A stretch of DNA of 64,000 nt from Ophioceras dolichostomum. Taxonomy: Eukaryota > Ascomycota > Sordariomycetes > Magnaporthales > Ophioceraceae. Of the stretch, positions 21,001 to 33,770 are shown piece after piece (positions within the stretch are counted from its first letter, which is position 1; each line of letters begins with the position of its first letter). The notes beneath the pieces were generated by a model, which did no database searches, was not told the origin of the DNA, and worked only from the letters and a program-made list of their open reading frames with translations. The DNA lies in NCBI GenBank assembly GCA_003049485.1, contig PYST01000003.1, positions 1 to 64,000 of the forward strand, given 5' to 3'. The position numbers and the translations under genes were made by a program.

Positions 21001-24000
21001 TTGAGACAATGAGGCTTTCCCGTCCTTCTCCTCCCCGCGGCTAACAGCCCCACGACCCATTGACAGGTTCGGAGACCTGCGCCAACCCCTCATCCCTCTC
21101 CTCCTCCCCCCTTTCCCCCGCGTTGAGACGAGACGAGGCTGCATCCACTATGCAAGAACACGTAACAATTCCCCATGTTCCCGAGACAGGCGTCAAGAAA
21201 AGGGCTGCAGCAGAAGAAACCGAGGGGAAAAAAATAAAAATCATTCCACCTACCATCGGTCTCAATTTTCATTGTTGGGAGGTCGAGTCGTCACACATCG
21301 ATCGGTTGTCACCGAACGGGGGGAACAAAGAGTGGTCTGACCAGCCAAGACCGCTTTCAACAACCATGTTCCAGACTCCCGGGCTCATCGAACCGATTGA
21401 TGCTCATCGAAACTGTTGATGGTCTGAACTCCCTAATATACCTTGTATACACGACGCGAGCAGAGCCGAAACTCGAGAGATTATCTGTAGACGAAATTGC
21501 CGTGCCTAGGTACCTTGGTAGCTCACTCAGACTCGTCAATCATCATCCAAAACATCCGTCCGCCTCGCGATGTTGCACCCCAAAAAAGGGAAGACATGTA
21601 CCTAATGGTAGTTGTGTGCGACTTGATTAACTTGACTCCATCTCAATAGGAATGCTCTATTCATACACGTCGGTGTCGAGGGCTGCAGGGTAATTTATCG
21701 AGATTCGCCCTGGGATACGGATGGGGGTCATCTCTCATCAAATCATCAGCAGCAGCAACAGCGCAAACAGCAATCCAGGTGATTGACGAGTGAGTGAGGT
21801 TCTCCGCGCTCTAACCCGTGCGCTTGAGGGTTTTCAATGGATTAATTAGACTGCGCTCCCTCTCGGGTCTTCGCATACCCCCAATCTGCAGCTAGAAAAC
21901 CGATCCTGCACTGGTCTAGTCGCCGTCGCACTGCGTTTGAAAGCCCCGAAGAATCATCTGCCTGGCAAGTAGGACCTCTCTCCTCCTGATTCGAAAAGGT
22001 CGCTCACTGTTTTGTAAATGGCCAAGAGAAAGATAGAGCTCTGAAGAGGAGACGTCGGGAGATGGAGAATTGGGGTTCTTATACCACTTTTTTATATACC
22101 AGCATATACGTGCAACTTGGAGACATTGCCATTGCTGGGCGTCAAGCATTGGCGCATTCCGGCAGTGCAGGCACAATGAAGATGATGCCTGCCAACCTAC
22201 ATTGCTGTACATTTACAGTTCTCCGCCTTGGTTCCATACATATGTGCTAGGTTTTATTTTTTCCCTTCCAAGATCCAGTGCACAATGTTAGTACGCCGCG
22301 CTCCAATTAAAAACCCCAAGTATATCCTCCTCTTTTCAATGAATCCTGCGTGCAAGTCCATCAGATCCTCCCATCACAAAACGTCATATTCTCTCACATT
22401 TGTTACCTTCCTGCGGGAAAGAAAACTCTGAAAGGCAGTTTGATGATTAAAGAAAAAAAAGTTAGAAACGGATATATCCCGCATTCTCTGCAACTCCCGA
22501 TCCGGGTCATCCTCGGAAGGGCCTTTTCTTTGCAGCGACTGCTACCGGCACCGCAGCGGCTGCCAGCAGCAAGCGGCAAACGGCCAGCTCGCTTGGATCA
22601 TAAGGTAGCCAGCAAGTCTCTTAGTGCGTTGCGTGTAGAGACGTGCTTGCCTTGAACTCCGGTTGGTATCTAGATAGAAAGAGACCCTCCTCTCCCCTCT
22701 CCTCTCTTCTCCTCCTCCTCTCACTCAGGGCAATATTCCGGATCAAAGGCCCTCCTCTTTCTTCGCCTCTAAGGCAAATAAGAACTGAAGCGGTCGGTCG
22801 GTCGGGTGTGCCTCATACATCGTCACCAACAAACAGCTGTGTGTCCGTGTCGTGGTGATGCAGGCAGAGGCCGTATCCGTATGTCGGGTAGAAAGAAAGG
22901 ATTGAGGTGGTGCCCGCCCTGCAAAGCACACACTTCTTCTCCCTCCTCCACCTCCTCCTGTCTCGATATTTGGGAAGGGAGGTGGGGTGTTCCGGTCCAA
23001 CGGCCCGTCTGACCGAAATTCCCTGCCAATCAGCTTTTCGACCGACTGGATGGCCGGGGACCTCGTTAGAAGGGGTGTGTGGGAGGCCACTGGAGGTAGG
23101 TGTACATACAACCAACCCCAGGAAACAAGAACTTTGCCTGGGCAGTCCAGTGTGTAGTTGTGGTTCGGTGGTACCTGGGGTGGTCGGTCCCAACTTATCC
23201 CCAGATTTTCGGTTGTTTTTTTAGTGCTTCTCCCACTGTCCCTTTGAGCAAGCTCGCCTGGCCGTGTTTTGACTGGTTTCTTGCTTGCGGAACTTTCGGG
23301 CGTCTCTGTCCCCCTCATCTGGGCCCAAAGAGTAGGTAGGTACTCTAGGCTAATCGATGGGCGTTTCTTGCTTGGTTGCTTATCGGCCTGCTGCTGTTCG
23401 GGTCCAGGAATGCGTCTGGCGGCGTTTCCAGGCAGGTAATGGCGCTGGAAGCATGATACCACTGAGCAGGTAAAGCAGGCTACCTGGGTAGCTAGGTAGG
23501 TATCCGATTCAGCCACCAAAACTGGATTGCCCGGCTTGTCATGGATAGGTCGGCCAAGTAGGATACCTATCCATCCGCGCAAAGATCCCCATCCGACAAG
23601 GGCCGGCCGCTCCCCAGAAATAAAGTGAGCCGTCGTCATCGAATTCTTCCGGGTCGTCTATCCCAAAGCGTAGGTAGTCTCGGGCTGTCTGTTTCCCTTC
23701 GTTGCGCTCGTGGCTGTGAGGAGAGTAGTCTGCATGCGTGCTTGTGCGTAAAGTGACTGCAGAAACAGACTTCGGAAACCCGTCCGTCCGAGGATGAGGT
23801 TTTTTTTTCCCCTTCTTGCTCTCAGTCGTTTGCTTTCTCTCTTCGCGGACTAGCTCATCGGGGAATAGAATCGCATGGTTTTTTTGTTCGACCATGAAGT
23901 TTGGAGACGAGGCGGAGTGTCGAGGTCGACGTTCCGGTGGTGGTCCTGGCGGCCTTGTCCGGTCCAGTCCAGTGCAGGTCACGCTTTTCGTCGGATCGAC

Positions 24001-24138
24001 CGTCGCTGATAGCCAGCACTTCTGTACTGGGGCGACCGATGTCGATCGGATGGATGTGCGGCAGACAGACGATACGGTAGGTTGTAGGTAATGTTTGTGG
24101 CGGGAGTCTCAAATCGCAGTTTGCGGGTGTGCGTGACT
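18078..24138. other. Six-kilobase gene-poor stretch
   Basis: The left end is the promoter and leader of the RBR gene; the right end is the 3' flank of the first Zn2Cys6 gene. I find no ORF with domain-like composition. The longest is a 298-codon ATG-initiated frame on the minus strand at 22743-23639 that reads through a TACC repeat (see rejected list). It contains a pure CT run (separate entry) and scattered TACC/TAGG motifs near 20357, 21507, 23334 and 23480-23503. Confidence 0.5.
20740..20762. repeat. CT dinucleotide run
   Basis: About eleven uninterrupted CT units inside a pyrimidine-rich stretch; a simple microsatellite. Confidence 0.9.
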
Positions 24139-26730
24139 TCAGCCGGTCATGAGGAAGGCCCGCCTGCGCACCTCGGCCTCCTTGATGATCTCCGCCGCCA
24201 GGCTGAGGCTTGGCGCCAGGACGGCATAGCGCTCGATCTCGACGATGACATCGTTGATGATCTGGTCGAGGGTCTCGCGGTGGGCAACCAGCGTCATCAG
24301 GATGCTGGACAGCGACGGCGACATGGTAGCGCCCATGACCAATAGGGTCTGCGAGACGATGGAGAGGGCGCCCTGCCAGAGGTACGGCATGTGGCCGGCG
24401 TGACTGCGGCCAATTCGTTAGATTGGTTGGTTGGTTGTTTTTTTCGGTTTTGGTTGTTTGGGGATGAATGGACGGATGGGTGGGCGGAGAGATGCACAGG
24501 GTAATATGCGTCTCCTTTTCGGCATGCAGGAGCAAGTGCCAGCAGGAGCAGCATGCAGACAGACATTGCAGCAGGAGAATGCACAGATGGCAGGTAAAGT
24601 GGGAACTAAAAAAGAAACAAGCGAACAAGCGAACAAGAAAGATACAAGACAAATTTGTGGTATGGAGACCAGTGGTAGGGACCATGAATCACAGGCTGGT
24701 GTCAGATGTAACAGAAGGGCTAGGCAGGTAGGGATATCAACTCACTGTGCAATCATGTGCTCGAGTTGCCGAATAGACGCCTCCAGGCACTTGTGGCAAG
24801 CTTCCCGCACGGCTGGGTCCAGCATGGCCTGCTCATTGTCCAGCACGGCCAGAATGTAGGGCCGGTAGATGATAGTACGGCAGGCGTAGAACCGCAGCCG
24901 TAGCACGGTCTGGACCGGGTCGGGCAGCATCGTGCGCGTGAATGGGAACTGCAGCGGCATCGGCAGGCTGTCGTACCACTGGGTCAGCTGGAAATCGAGC
25001 TCGGCCGCGACGGGCTCGAGGCTGGTAGTGGACGCCATCGAGTCCTTGGAGTAGATCAGCTGGCTGACACGGTTCATGAGCCGGCGCAGCGCGATCTCGG
25101 CCAGGAAGTACCACAGGTCGTCACGGCCCACGGCCTCCTGCTCGTCGCCCTCGAAGCCGCCGGGCAGGCCGACGTTTTCCTCGAACTGCACCACGCCCGA
25201 GTGGGGGAGGTCCAGCTCGGCCAGCAGGTCGCTCTCGAACAGGAGCGAGTTCCAGTAGATGCGCTCCGTGAGCTCGCGCTGGTCCGACGGCACGCGGCTG
25301 GGCGCCATCAGGAGCAGCTGCAGCTTCGTGCTGGTCGTGCAGAGCAGGTTCCAGGCCTCGAGCGGCCGCACGAGGTAGAAGAGGTAGGCGGCGGCCAGCA
25401 GGTGGCACTGCGCGGCGAGCACGCTGTTGGACGTCATCATGCCGGGTAGCAGCGCCCACGCGGCCGTGAAGTACTGCAGGCCCGGCGGGTCCTCGTGCGG
25501 CACGATGCGCGAGATGCTGCCGCGCAGACTGGCTTGGCCCAGAGCCAGCACCAGAAGCACGATGCAGCTCTCCGGGCCCTCGCGGAAGCCGTTGGACAGG
25601 GCGATGCGGTAGTGGCTGCGCCAAGTATACGGGTTTACGCAGGCGTACCACACGTTGACGCGCTCGAAATAGGCCTCGATGTAGGCCGTCGTGTTCGACA
25701 GGTCGACGCAGGGCGTTTTGGTAAGCGAGTGCAGCGGTTCTCGCGCCATCTCCAGCTGCAGGAGGATCTGTGGATCGTAGGGCCTTGATACAAGATCTCG
25801 AATCAGCGGCCACTGAAGCAGATGCAGGGCCGCGTTGGTGTGGACCTTGGGCATTGTTGAAATGTTCGTTCCACTGGCCCAGGTGCCGAGACCGCCGCTG
25901 GGGATCCCCGCCAGGACACCGACCGCTGCTGGCCCCAGCAGTCCCTCGGCACTGAGCCCTGTGCCGTTGCTCAGGTTCGGCGAGTCGTGGCCCAGCCCCA
26001 GCCCGTTCGGCGACATGGTCATCTGCAGCAGGCTTTCGATGCGGTTGAGTCGTTCCAAGATGAGCTTGTCGCCTGCGTCGAGCTTAATGCCCGGCTCGCG
26101 GTAGATGCATTCTGCTCCGAGCTCCAAGCAGAGTTTGCATTTGGGCTTCGTGCCGTCGCATCGTGATTTTCGTGATCGACATACCTCGCACTGGACGGAA
26201 AGAAGGGCATGCAGTGTCAGTACAGGTAGTATCAGTTGATCATTGAAGGAAGGCACGCTGCAACAGTTTGACTTGAGTCAGGTTGATGCCACAACAAAAA
26301 CATCATCACGTACGGCAATGGTTGCCCTTCGCCGGGGATAGTCGACCCCCGCATCTGTGTTCCTCCTTTTCAATGGGTTGGAGCCTTCATCGCTCGGCGC
26401 CTTATGCAAGCCATTGGTCTCGGGCGGTCGATTCTCTGAGGACTGCGACAGGTTCCGCGCCTTCTGGGCGGAGCCAAGGATGCCTTCGCGACTGAAGCTC
26501 GGGGCACGCTGGGTCTTGATCGAGGTCGGCGACTTGAGTGCGTTGGCGATGTTGGTCGTCGCGGTGAGCTGCGGTGACGGGATCTCGACGCTAAAGCCGT
26601 CGCGGGTGGGCAGCGGGAACCCCCTATTCGGGCCTACGCCGACGCCTACGCCAACCCCAACGCCAACACCAACACCGCCCTGTCCGTTTAACAACGAGGG
26701 CGGCGAGTCGCCCGTCGATGACGGTGACAT
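24139..26730 (-). CDS. Zn2Cys6 (C6) fungal transcription factor with fungal-specific middle domain
   Basis: Nuclear sequence-specific regulator; the target genes cannot be named. Exons: 26730-26314, 26190-24746 and 24403-24139; 708 residues. Donors are GTACGT and GTGAGT; acceptors are CCAG and GCAG; phases close. The binuclear cluster spans residues 140-167 with spacing C-x2-C-x6-C-x6-C-x2-C-x6-C (starts CEVCRSRKSRCDG), followed by a linker and a dimer helix (DKLILERLNRIESLLQ). The first intron falls immediately before the first zinc Cys. The region from about residue 250 to 480 fits the fungal-specific transcription factor domain (AYFERVNVWYACVNPYTW, LALGQASLRG, LLAAAYLFYLVRPLEAWNLL). The C-terminal exon is helical (PYLWQGALSIVSQTLLVMGA). 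The N-terminus has seven or so Gly-Val repeats. The frame upstream of 26730 has only a GTG, so 26730 is the start. Confidence 0.9.
26633..26680 (-). repeat. Gly-Val coding microsatellite
   Basis: Six-base units (GGCGTN-type on the minus strand) encode the Gly-Val run near residues 18-32 of the transcription factor. Confidence 0.75.
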
Positions 26731-29700
26731 TGTGCTTCGATATTCAATCAGGGCTGCCACGGTGGGCGGCGGCGACGCGCTGCTGCTCCTGAGATGAAGC
26801 CGACAGCAGGAAGCAGGAAGCAGGAAGGAGATACGCAGGCTCTGTGGGCTGCTGTGAAGCGCAGGCGGAACGGGTGAAAGGCGGTCTGCCTATTTCGCAG
26901 ACTGTCCTTTCAGCAGTCCAGTTCCAAAGTTCCAAAGCAGGTTCCTTCTCTCCCTCTCTGCTCTTCCCGCTATCCGTTCTCTCAGCCTATCTTGCAGTTG
27001 GCCGGCTCGGTCCTTTGCGGTAACGTGACGATGACGGGTGGTGCTGATTTCAGCCTATAGGCCAGGTAACGTGGGCAGGTACCTCCAAGCTTGCCTGCTT
27101 GTTTTGGCTATACCGCTGACGTGCTGGGCGAGCAAGAGGAGCAGACAGTACAAGTTGTAGGCGGACGTTGGTGGTTTCACATGGTCGAGCGCGTATGTGG
27201 TATGTGTATGAGCAAGACGAGGACGAACATGAACCGACGGGAAGGATAAAGTTGAGGACTCGGTTCAGTCAGGTTGAGACTCGAGCGCGGGTCGAGTCGA
27301 GCACGGGTTACTCGTTACTCGAGGAAGGGGTCACGAACGGAACGGATGGGGAGAGATGGGCTGCGGGTTTCTGCAAGAAGCAGTGGGGCCGCCCTCGGTT
27401 TAAGAGAGAGGGGATCTTGGAGAATGGGGAATAATGGAGATGGAGTCCATCCCGTACAGAGGATTCCGTTCTGTTGTGGCCAGTATGTATGTACTCCGGT
27501 CCAGTAGTCCAGCCCGGGATGACAAGGAGCAAACAAGGGCTCCAAGGGGGGCTGCAGGTGGATGGATGCAGAGCTGGTCGGAGTCTTCACGCAGGTCCTG
27601 TCGTCTCCGGATACTTCTCAGGATAGTGAGCAAAGCGAGGCTTTGCTGTTGTTTGTTCGGGATGGTACATAAAGTACGAGAGTGCTAGCGGCCAGCTGCG
27701 GAAGTATGGGAGAGCTTCGGGGAATAATGCTCACTGCTTCAAGAGGAGGAGGGAGGTACTGTACGAGGAAGATTTGGCCACCACCCCAACAAGATCATCC
27801 ACCATCATCATCCCTTGCCATCGACGGCAACATGGATGGCCCGATGTTGTGCACGCCCACCTGTGTGCCAGTGCCCACTGCCCAGTGGCCCCAGTGCCCA
27901 GCAGGCAGGCCAGCCGAGCCCGTCATCTGTCTGGGGTACGCCCGAAATACCCCCAAGAAATTCCAATCCCCTTCCATCAGCGGTGCGAAAACTCCCTGGC
28001 GGGTTGGGATTTGGGAGATGGACAGTGGCCACCCGATGCCACACGCTGAGATTCCTTTCAAGTTCTTACCGATCTCCACCCGGCGTGAGGGGGGGTGTGC
28101 CACAATTACAGGGGGGTTGCCTGAAGCCCTGGAGTGACTTGAACAAGGGTTGATCAGGCCCTACGGTATCGTGCCCCGCCCTTGGAGCGACTGCTTTTCC
28201 ACATTTAACTGTCTTTTTTTTTTCTCTTGCTTCTGGAATTATCCAACGTCCCAGCGTCTCAGCAAAGCTCGCCGCCAGCCGCCGCCAGAGATTGCAGTGC
28301 TTCCACGGCACAGAAGGCCCAGAATCTATGGAACCCCCCATGGCCAGGCACTCTGGTGCTGCCTCGCCTAAACCTTGCTGTCCTAACTCCACAGTATCTG
28401 GTTCAGCAGGTCCAGGGCAGGCAACCCAGCGGCACGGCGACTATTAAAGAAGTATACGTGGTTTCTTTTCTCACGTCTCGACGCAGCTTTCTCGGTGAAT
28501 ATGGCAACGAGCAAATGACGGGTCCCTGCCAACCTCCTTTCTCATCCTCTTGGTAGTCCCCATCCTATTGCATCTTCGCTTAGTAGCGCGAACCCAGGAT
28601 GGCAAAGCGTTGCTGAATGCTGAGGGCCACACAGCTCGAGTTCCCATGAGTTATGAGCTCCATCTCCGCCGGCCCCATCGAACCCCATACTCAGACGGCA
28701 GAGTCGAAGCGGAACCGGATGGGAGGGAGGATGGGAATGATGGAGGTGTGGACCTCCCAGCAATGGTGGAATAGTTCGACCCCGGACCTTCCTGGACCTT
28801 TCCTCGTCAAGGACCTCGAACGACGGACGACCTCAATTTGCAGTGCTCGTTGACTTGCAGCAGATGAGAAGTATAAATAGCTGATGCCGTGCGTGTGGCG
28901 CTGGTGGTGGTGCCTGCCTCACCCCGGACACAACTACGTTTAGGCACTCTAACGAGCACACTGCCTGTTCCCCAATCTTCACCTTTGATATGCCGTATTG
29001 ACCTGTAGCTCTCAGATGCACCAGGTGTCCTTCACTTGTTCCAGAAGGACAGCCAGATGCCAGACTGCCTTGGCTGACTTAACTGGCTGGCAGGCAAAGT
29101 GATCCCGGATGAAAGGAAGGATTGATCAGCCTGCGAAGAGACTACCACGTCGATCCATGGGAAGTCCCAGGAAGGACCCCCTCAGAGTGACGCGCACACC
29201 GAGCAGAACAATTAAAATGCGTAGAAAGGAGGATATTGTCCTTGCAGACACTGCCTGCTTGTGACCAAACCAGTCCAGCGTCGAGATCGTTCTGTGGCAT
29301 CTGAGGTACAGCAGAAGCATTATGTGCGGTCAGATATAGGATCTAAATACGGACGGAGGGGGGTGAGCGGGCAGTTTTCGGGCAGCTTCCTCTCGGTTGA
29401 CTTCCACTATTTCTCGTCTCTGCTGCTCCATGCCTCGTGGCTTTTTCTGCTGCTGCCGCTGCTGCTGCTGCTGCCGTCGTCGCTCCTGCTGCCGGGGGAT
29501 CCCACACTCTCGGCCACCGACGCCGTAATGTAACAGTTTCTTTTCTTTGAGTGTCAGTCAACCTAGGAAGGGAATTCCCGAGAGCGTAGGTTGAAAGAAT
29601 ACCTATTCCGTGGGTAATAACCCATCAGATAAACCACCACCCCCTAAACCTAACGAGACTACCCCAAACTCCAAACACCCACCCAAATGCCCAGACGCCG

Positions 29701-32700
29701 CCCACCAGAGACATCAGAGGCATCAGAGACACCACCGATGGCACCTGGATTTAGCATAAACTCATCCCCGCTGTCAGCGAAGCTCCTGCGCAATCTTACC
29801 TTACCTACGGAATGCGGGACCGAGCAAACCACCAAACTGGATCAGCAAGAAGCCGAGGAGATGGAGGGAGGGGGAGAGGAGAGGGGTGTGTGATGTGTGT
29901 TGTGTGATGTGATGCGCATATACCATCAGCAGAGTCTTTCAAACAACCAACCGCCACACACAAGTCTTGTCAACTTCTTTTCTCATCTCAGCCCTCATGC
30001 GGCATCTTCTAATAAGATAACAAGGATCGAAATGAAAGTCGGTATCATCAGGGCGCGGAAGGCTCTTGACAAGGTCTTGACCTTCCTTCTTGGATATTCC
30101 TTCGATTCCACGAGGTCTGACAAGCAATATCCCGTGACGTTCCCAGAGCGGGACAGGAATTGCTGTGTGGGCTTTTGAGCTGGAGAGAGTGAGACTGGCA
30201 GCGGGAGCCTCCACGCCGGCCGTTCTCACTCGTGCGACGCACCCGTTCAGCATGTTTGCTTTTGGCATCGTTACCCCATACATAAGGTATCTACCTGTAG
30301 ATTCCTACAATGTATTGACTGTACTTCTTTAGAGATAATTGATGAAAACTTGTCCTCAAAGCTCGCCCCCGAACTTCACGAACTAGGCCGAATTAGGGAA
30401 TTCACGCCCGCCGCGTCCGTGTAAGTCGCTTGCGAAAAAGACGAGCGACTAACATCCGGCCACCCCTCACGTCTCCTCTCACACCAGCACTTTCTCGTCA
30501 GGCAAAGGCAATTATTAGGAAGCGGCCAGGGTCCAAGCTTCCCCTCTTCATTCTCCTCTTCCTTCCCCTCCCCCCTTCAACAAAATGGGAGGTCTGCCAA
30601 CCGGCCCGAATACCTTTCGCTGGTGACAGGCGATGAAAACGTGGCAGCCCTGCACACTCTCCTGCACCATGGCCGAAAAGGGAAATCCCACCACTTCTTG
30701 GACAGGTCTCCCTTGACAAGGTCGGATCATGTGCAGGTTACAGGGCAAGGAGGTTTTGCCGCCCGTCTTTCGCCGCCGATTTCCAGTCATCAGTGATCAG
30801 TGTGTGGAATCCTGAATCCGAAAAGAAATTCATCCAGGAGGGAAGGGCAGCAGCACAAGGGAATAAAAAAAAAGGATCTCTTTCCTACCAGCCGTCGCTA
30901 TGCCGGTACTTCTCAACTCTGATTCATCACTAACGGTACATACAACCACGTACGTATAAGGAATATACCTAGGTCGGTACGAGGCCTGCGGGGCTGTGAA
31001 TTAGTAGCTTCAGCACCATTCCGTAGAGCTATCAAATATCCCATGAACTGCGGCGAGAGAACAAATGAAGCTCCGTCTCCGCCCACCACCCATCTGTTCT
31101 CTCATGATTTATCACCATCCCAATCCGTGATGAGTGAATGATGAACGCGAATGAAATGGTCACCCTTCCTTCTCTCGGGGAAGGGCAACCATGGCGCCGC
31201 TTCATCAACTTCTATTAACCTCATTAACGTGTGCCGTTCGCCAAGCCGACGCACAAGACAGTGCGTGATACGAGCCGCATCCCAGCAGAGCAGACTTCTC
31301 CTCAGGGTCATCACAAGAGGAAACTCTACACGGGGATGGCTTCTGATATCCAGGTATCTTGCTTCGTGTTCCCAAAGAAGCAGTATTTTATGGTAACTGG
31401 GGGCTACCTTTGTAGGTAGATTGGTTCCAGATCGGGTTTCTTCTTCGCGTGATCACGTCACGATCGAAGGCAACCAAGAGCGAGCATCAGAAGCTGTCAT
31501 AGAAGCTCACAGAAGGTCCAAAGCTGGACTCTGGCTGGCTGGTTGGGGTCTTGTCTAACACGGGACGTAGATTAATTGGCTGGGCTGAGGGAGCAAACAA
31601 AGCAGCACAACTTGGCCCCGTGAGCTTCAACAACTCTGAACACAAGGCAAAACATCAACAATAGCTTTCCTGGACATCACTACCAAGGTAGGCACATACG
31701 CACGCAGCTCCGAGGTCATTGGCCTATTCGGAACCTCGGCCGCCGAGTCTTAGACGTATCCGGATACATACATTCAAAACGACAGCTCACTTGACAGGGA
31801 GGTATTCCGTATGGACATTCGCCGTAGCCGTCCGCCGTAGCCGTCCGCCGTACCGACAATATCCATCCTGTATGCTAGTCGCGGAACCAGGTCTTGGGTT
31901 TTACGGTTCCGTTTCTTTCGCTCTCGCTTTTCCGACTCTCTCCCTTTTTGTTTTTTCGCCTCTCATTACTGTCACCCATTACTTACAGCTATTCTTCTCT
32001 AGAACATGGAGTCACTTTGCCTCCTAGCCCCTTCCTTCTTCCTCACGGGTTCACCGTCATTTCCTTGACCGCCTCGTTGCACCACCTCTTGTAAATTTGC
32101 ACATTTGGTATTCTCTTCGCCCCGATGGCTCCAGTCTCCCGTCCTCGTACAACGTTGAACTGATTCCAGGTTCGTACCTCCATTCAAGAGGTACATACCT
32201 CCGAGTAGTCCATACCCCGTAACCTTCGCCTCCAGACGGGGTCCCGAAAGAAGCTAGAAGAGAATAAAACGGGCACGCCATGCATCTGTTGTGTTCCCTT
32301 CGCTTGCAATATCTGCAGAACCCATCACACCTCTTCTGACCAGTCGCATTTTTCTCCCCATCCCAGCTTGCCCACCACCGCACGACCTGCCACACACACT
32401 CAACACATCAATACCTAGGTACCTACACAGCACAACGGGCCAAGCAATGATCGCATGTCGTATCCGACCAAACCCGCAGCAAATCTGGTTGGCTCAAACG
32501 AACACAAAAAGGCAAACCAACAAACGAAGGAGAGCAAGCGCCCGAGCACAACCTTGCGGACAGGAAGGCAGACAAGGGGTGGGCAACCTTTGCCGGCCAT
32601 CGCGGTGCGGCAAGGTTCGGCTGGCATTTCCCACACACTCTTGACCCGTCGACCTACCTCCCTACGTCGCCTTCTCGTATGTACCTGGGTACGAAGGCAC

Positions 32701-33765
32701 CCTCCATCACGGGCTCAGTCATGTGGCGTCGTCGATGAACCCTTTTTATTCGTTTGCAGAACAAGAAGAGAAGAAGAAGGGGCTTTGTTGATGACGATAT
32801 TGGCCGAGTATCGGATCGGCTTGTTTGTTGCCCCCCTTCCGAGGAGCGTAAGTAAGTACATTACTAAGAAGAAGTAATACAAGGTAGAGGTAGGCAGCCA
32901 GACAACCAGGCAATATATCTAATGTAGGTAGTATGCATGTACGTATTTGCTCTCCCGATCCCCACGAGCTGGAACGGCTGGATGGGCTGGATGGGCTGGA
33001 TGGGCTGGCCAGGGCTAGACTAGCTACCTACCTACGCATCTGAGTCTCTTGTCATACACGCCTTACATATTCACCTACATGTCTAGGTATATAACGCTTG
33101 ACCGACATCACGAAAAGGTAGCCAGCGCGGCGTTGCACGCGGCACGCAGCAAGCGGCACGGTACAACAGTCTACCCACCCCCCGCCCCCACACGGAATAC
33201 AAAAACCAGGAGAAAACATACAAACTCGTAGTTGCCCCTCGCCTCCGGCCCTGGGAGCGTGCATTCATGCCGGCTTACGGCGGTGGTGGTAGCAGTAGGG
33301 CCGATGGTGAAACTCTACGTCCCGTACGAACGAACGATCCGTTCAAGTGCCTGCTGTACCTGAGTAGGTACCCGAGGAGGCAGATAGGTGGACAAGTGGG
33401 TAGTGGGAAGGTAGGCGTAGTAGATTATGTGCAGGTTGGCTGGATGGATAATCTCCGGAAGGGAAGGGAAAAAATATTTACAAGCAAAGCCAAGTATTAG
33501 ATCGCGGCGTCGAGAGGACGACCAAGCAACTTTCAGCCCAGTCCCAGCGCCGCTCGACGAACCACGGAACCCGAGGTCGGGTCACGAACGTCCCAGGGTA
33601 GCGTTTACGAGGCAGGGCAGGCAGACTACCAGGTACGACGACATCGCGCCCTGCACCACAGCGGCAGGGAAAGTTCATCTGACTCCATCAACCACGGGTT
33701 CCGCCTCACCTACCAACTGAGGTGGTAGATACCTACTTATTTAGGTACCTAAGCAGGTAAGTTAC
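26731..33765. other. Seven-kilobase gene-poor stretch
   Basis: The left side is the long upstream region of the Zn2Cys6 gene and the right side the 3' flank of the propeller gene. No ORF of convincing composition was found on either strand. It contains a 9-base minisatellite and TACC/TACCTAGGTA motifs near 30966, 32413, 33020-33036 and 33720-33770. Confidence 0.5.
32978..33008. repeat. CTGGATGGG minisatellite
   Basis: Three perfect 9-base units plus a partial fourth, preceded by a near-copy (CTGGAACGG). Confidence 0.85.
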
Positions 33766-33770
33766 CTACT
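33720..33770. repeat. TACC/TACCTAAGTA repeat cluster
   Basis: Interspersed AGGTA and TACCT motifs with a palindromic TAGGTACCTA core, immediately downstream of the propeller gene stop codon at 33766. The repeat may form part of the 3' UTR or terminator. Confidence 0.6.

Noticed and set aside
22743..23639. 298-codon ATG-initiated minus-strand ORF
   Set aside because: No recognisable motif, runs through a TACC repeat, mixed composition typical of chance frames, and no clear neighbouring exon. Transcript data could reverse this.
25121..25813. 230-codon minus-strand ORF inside the first Zn2Cys6 gene
   Set aside because: Alternative frame of exon 2; Arg/Ala/Pro-rich shadow.
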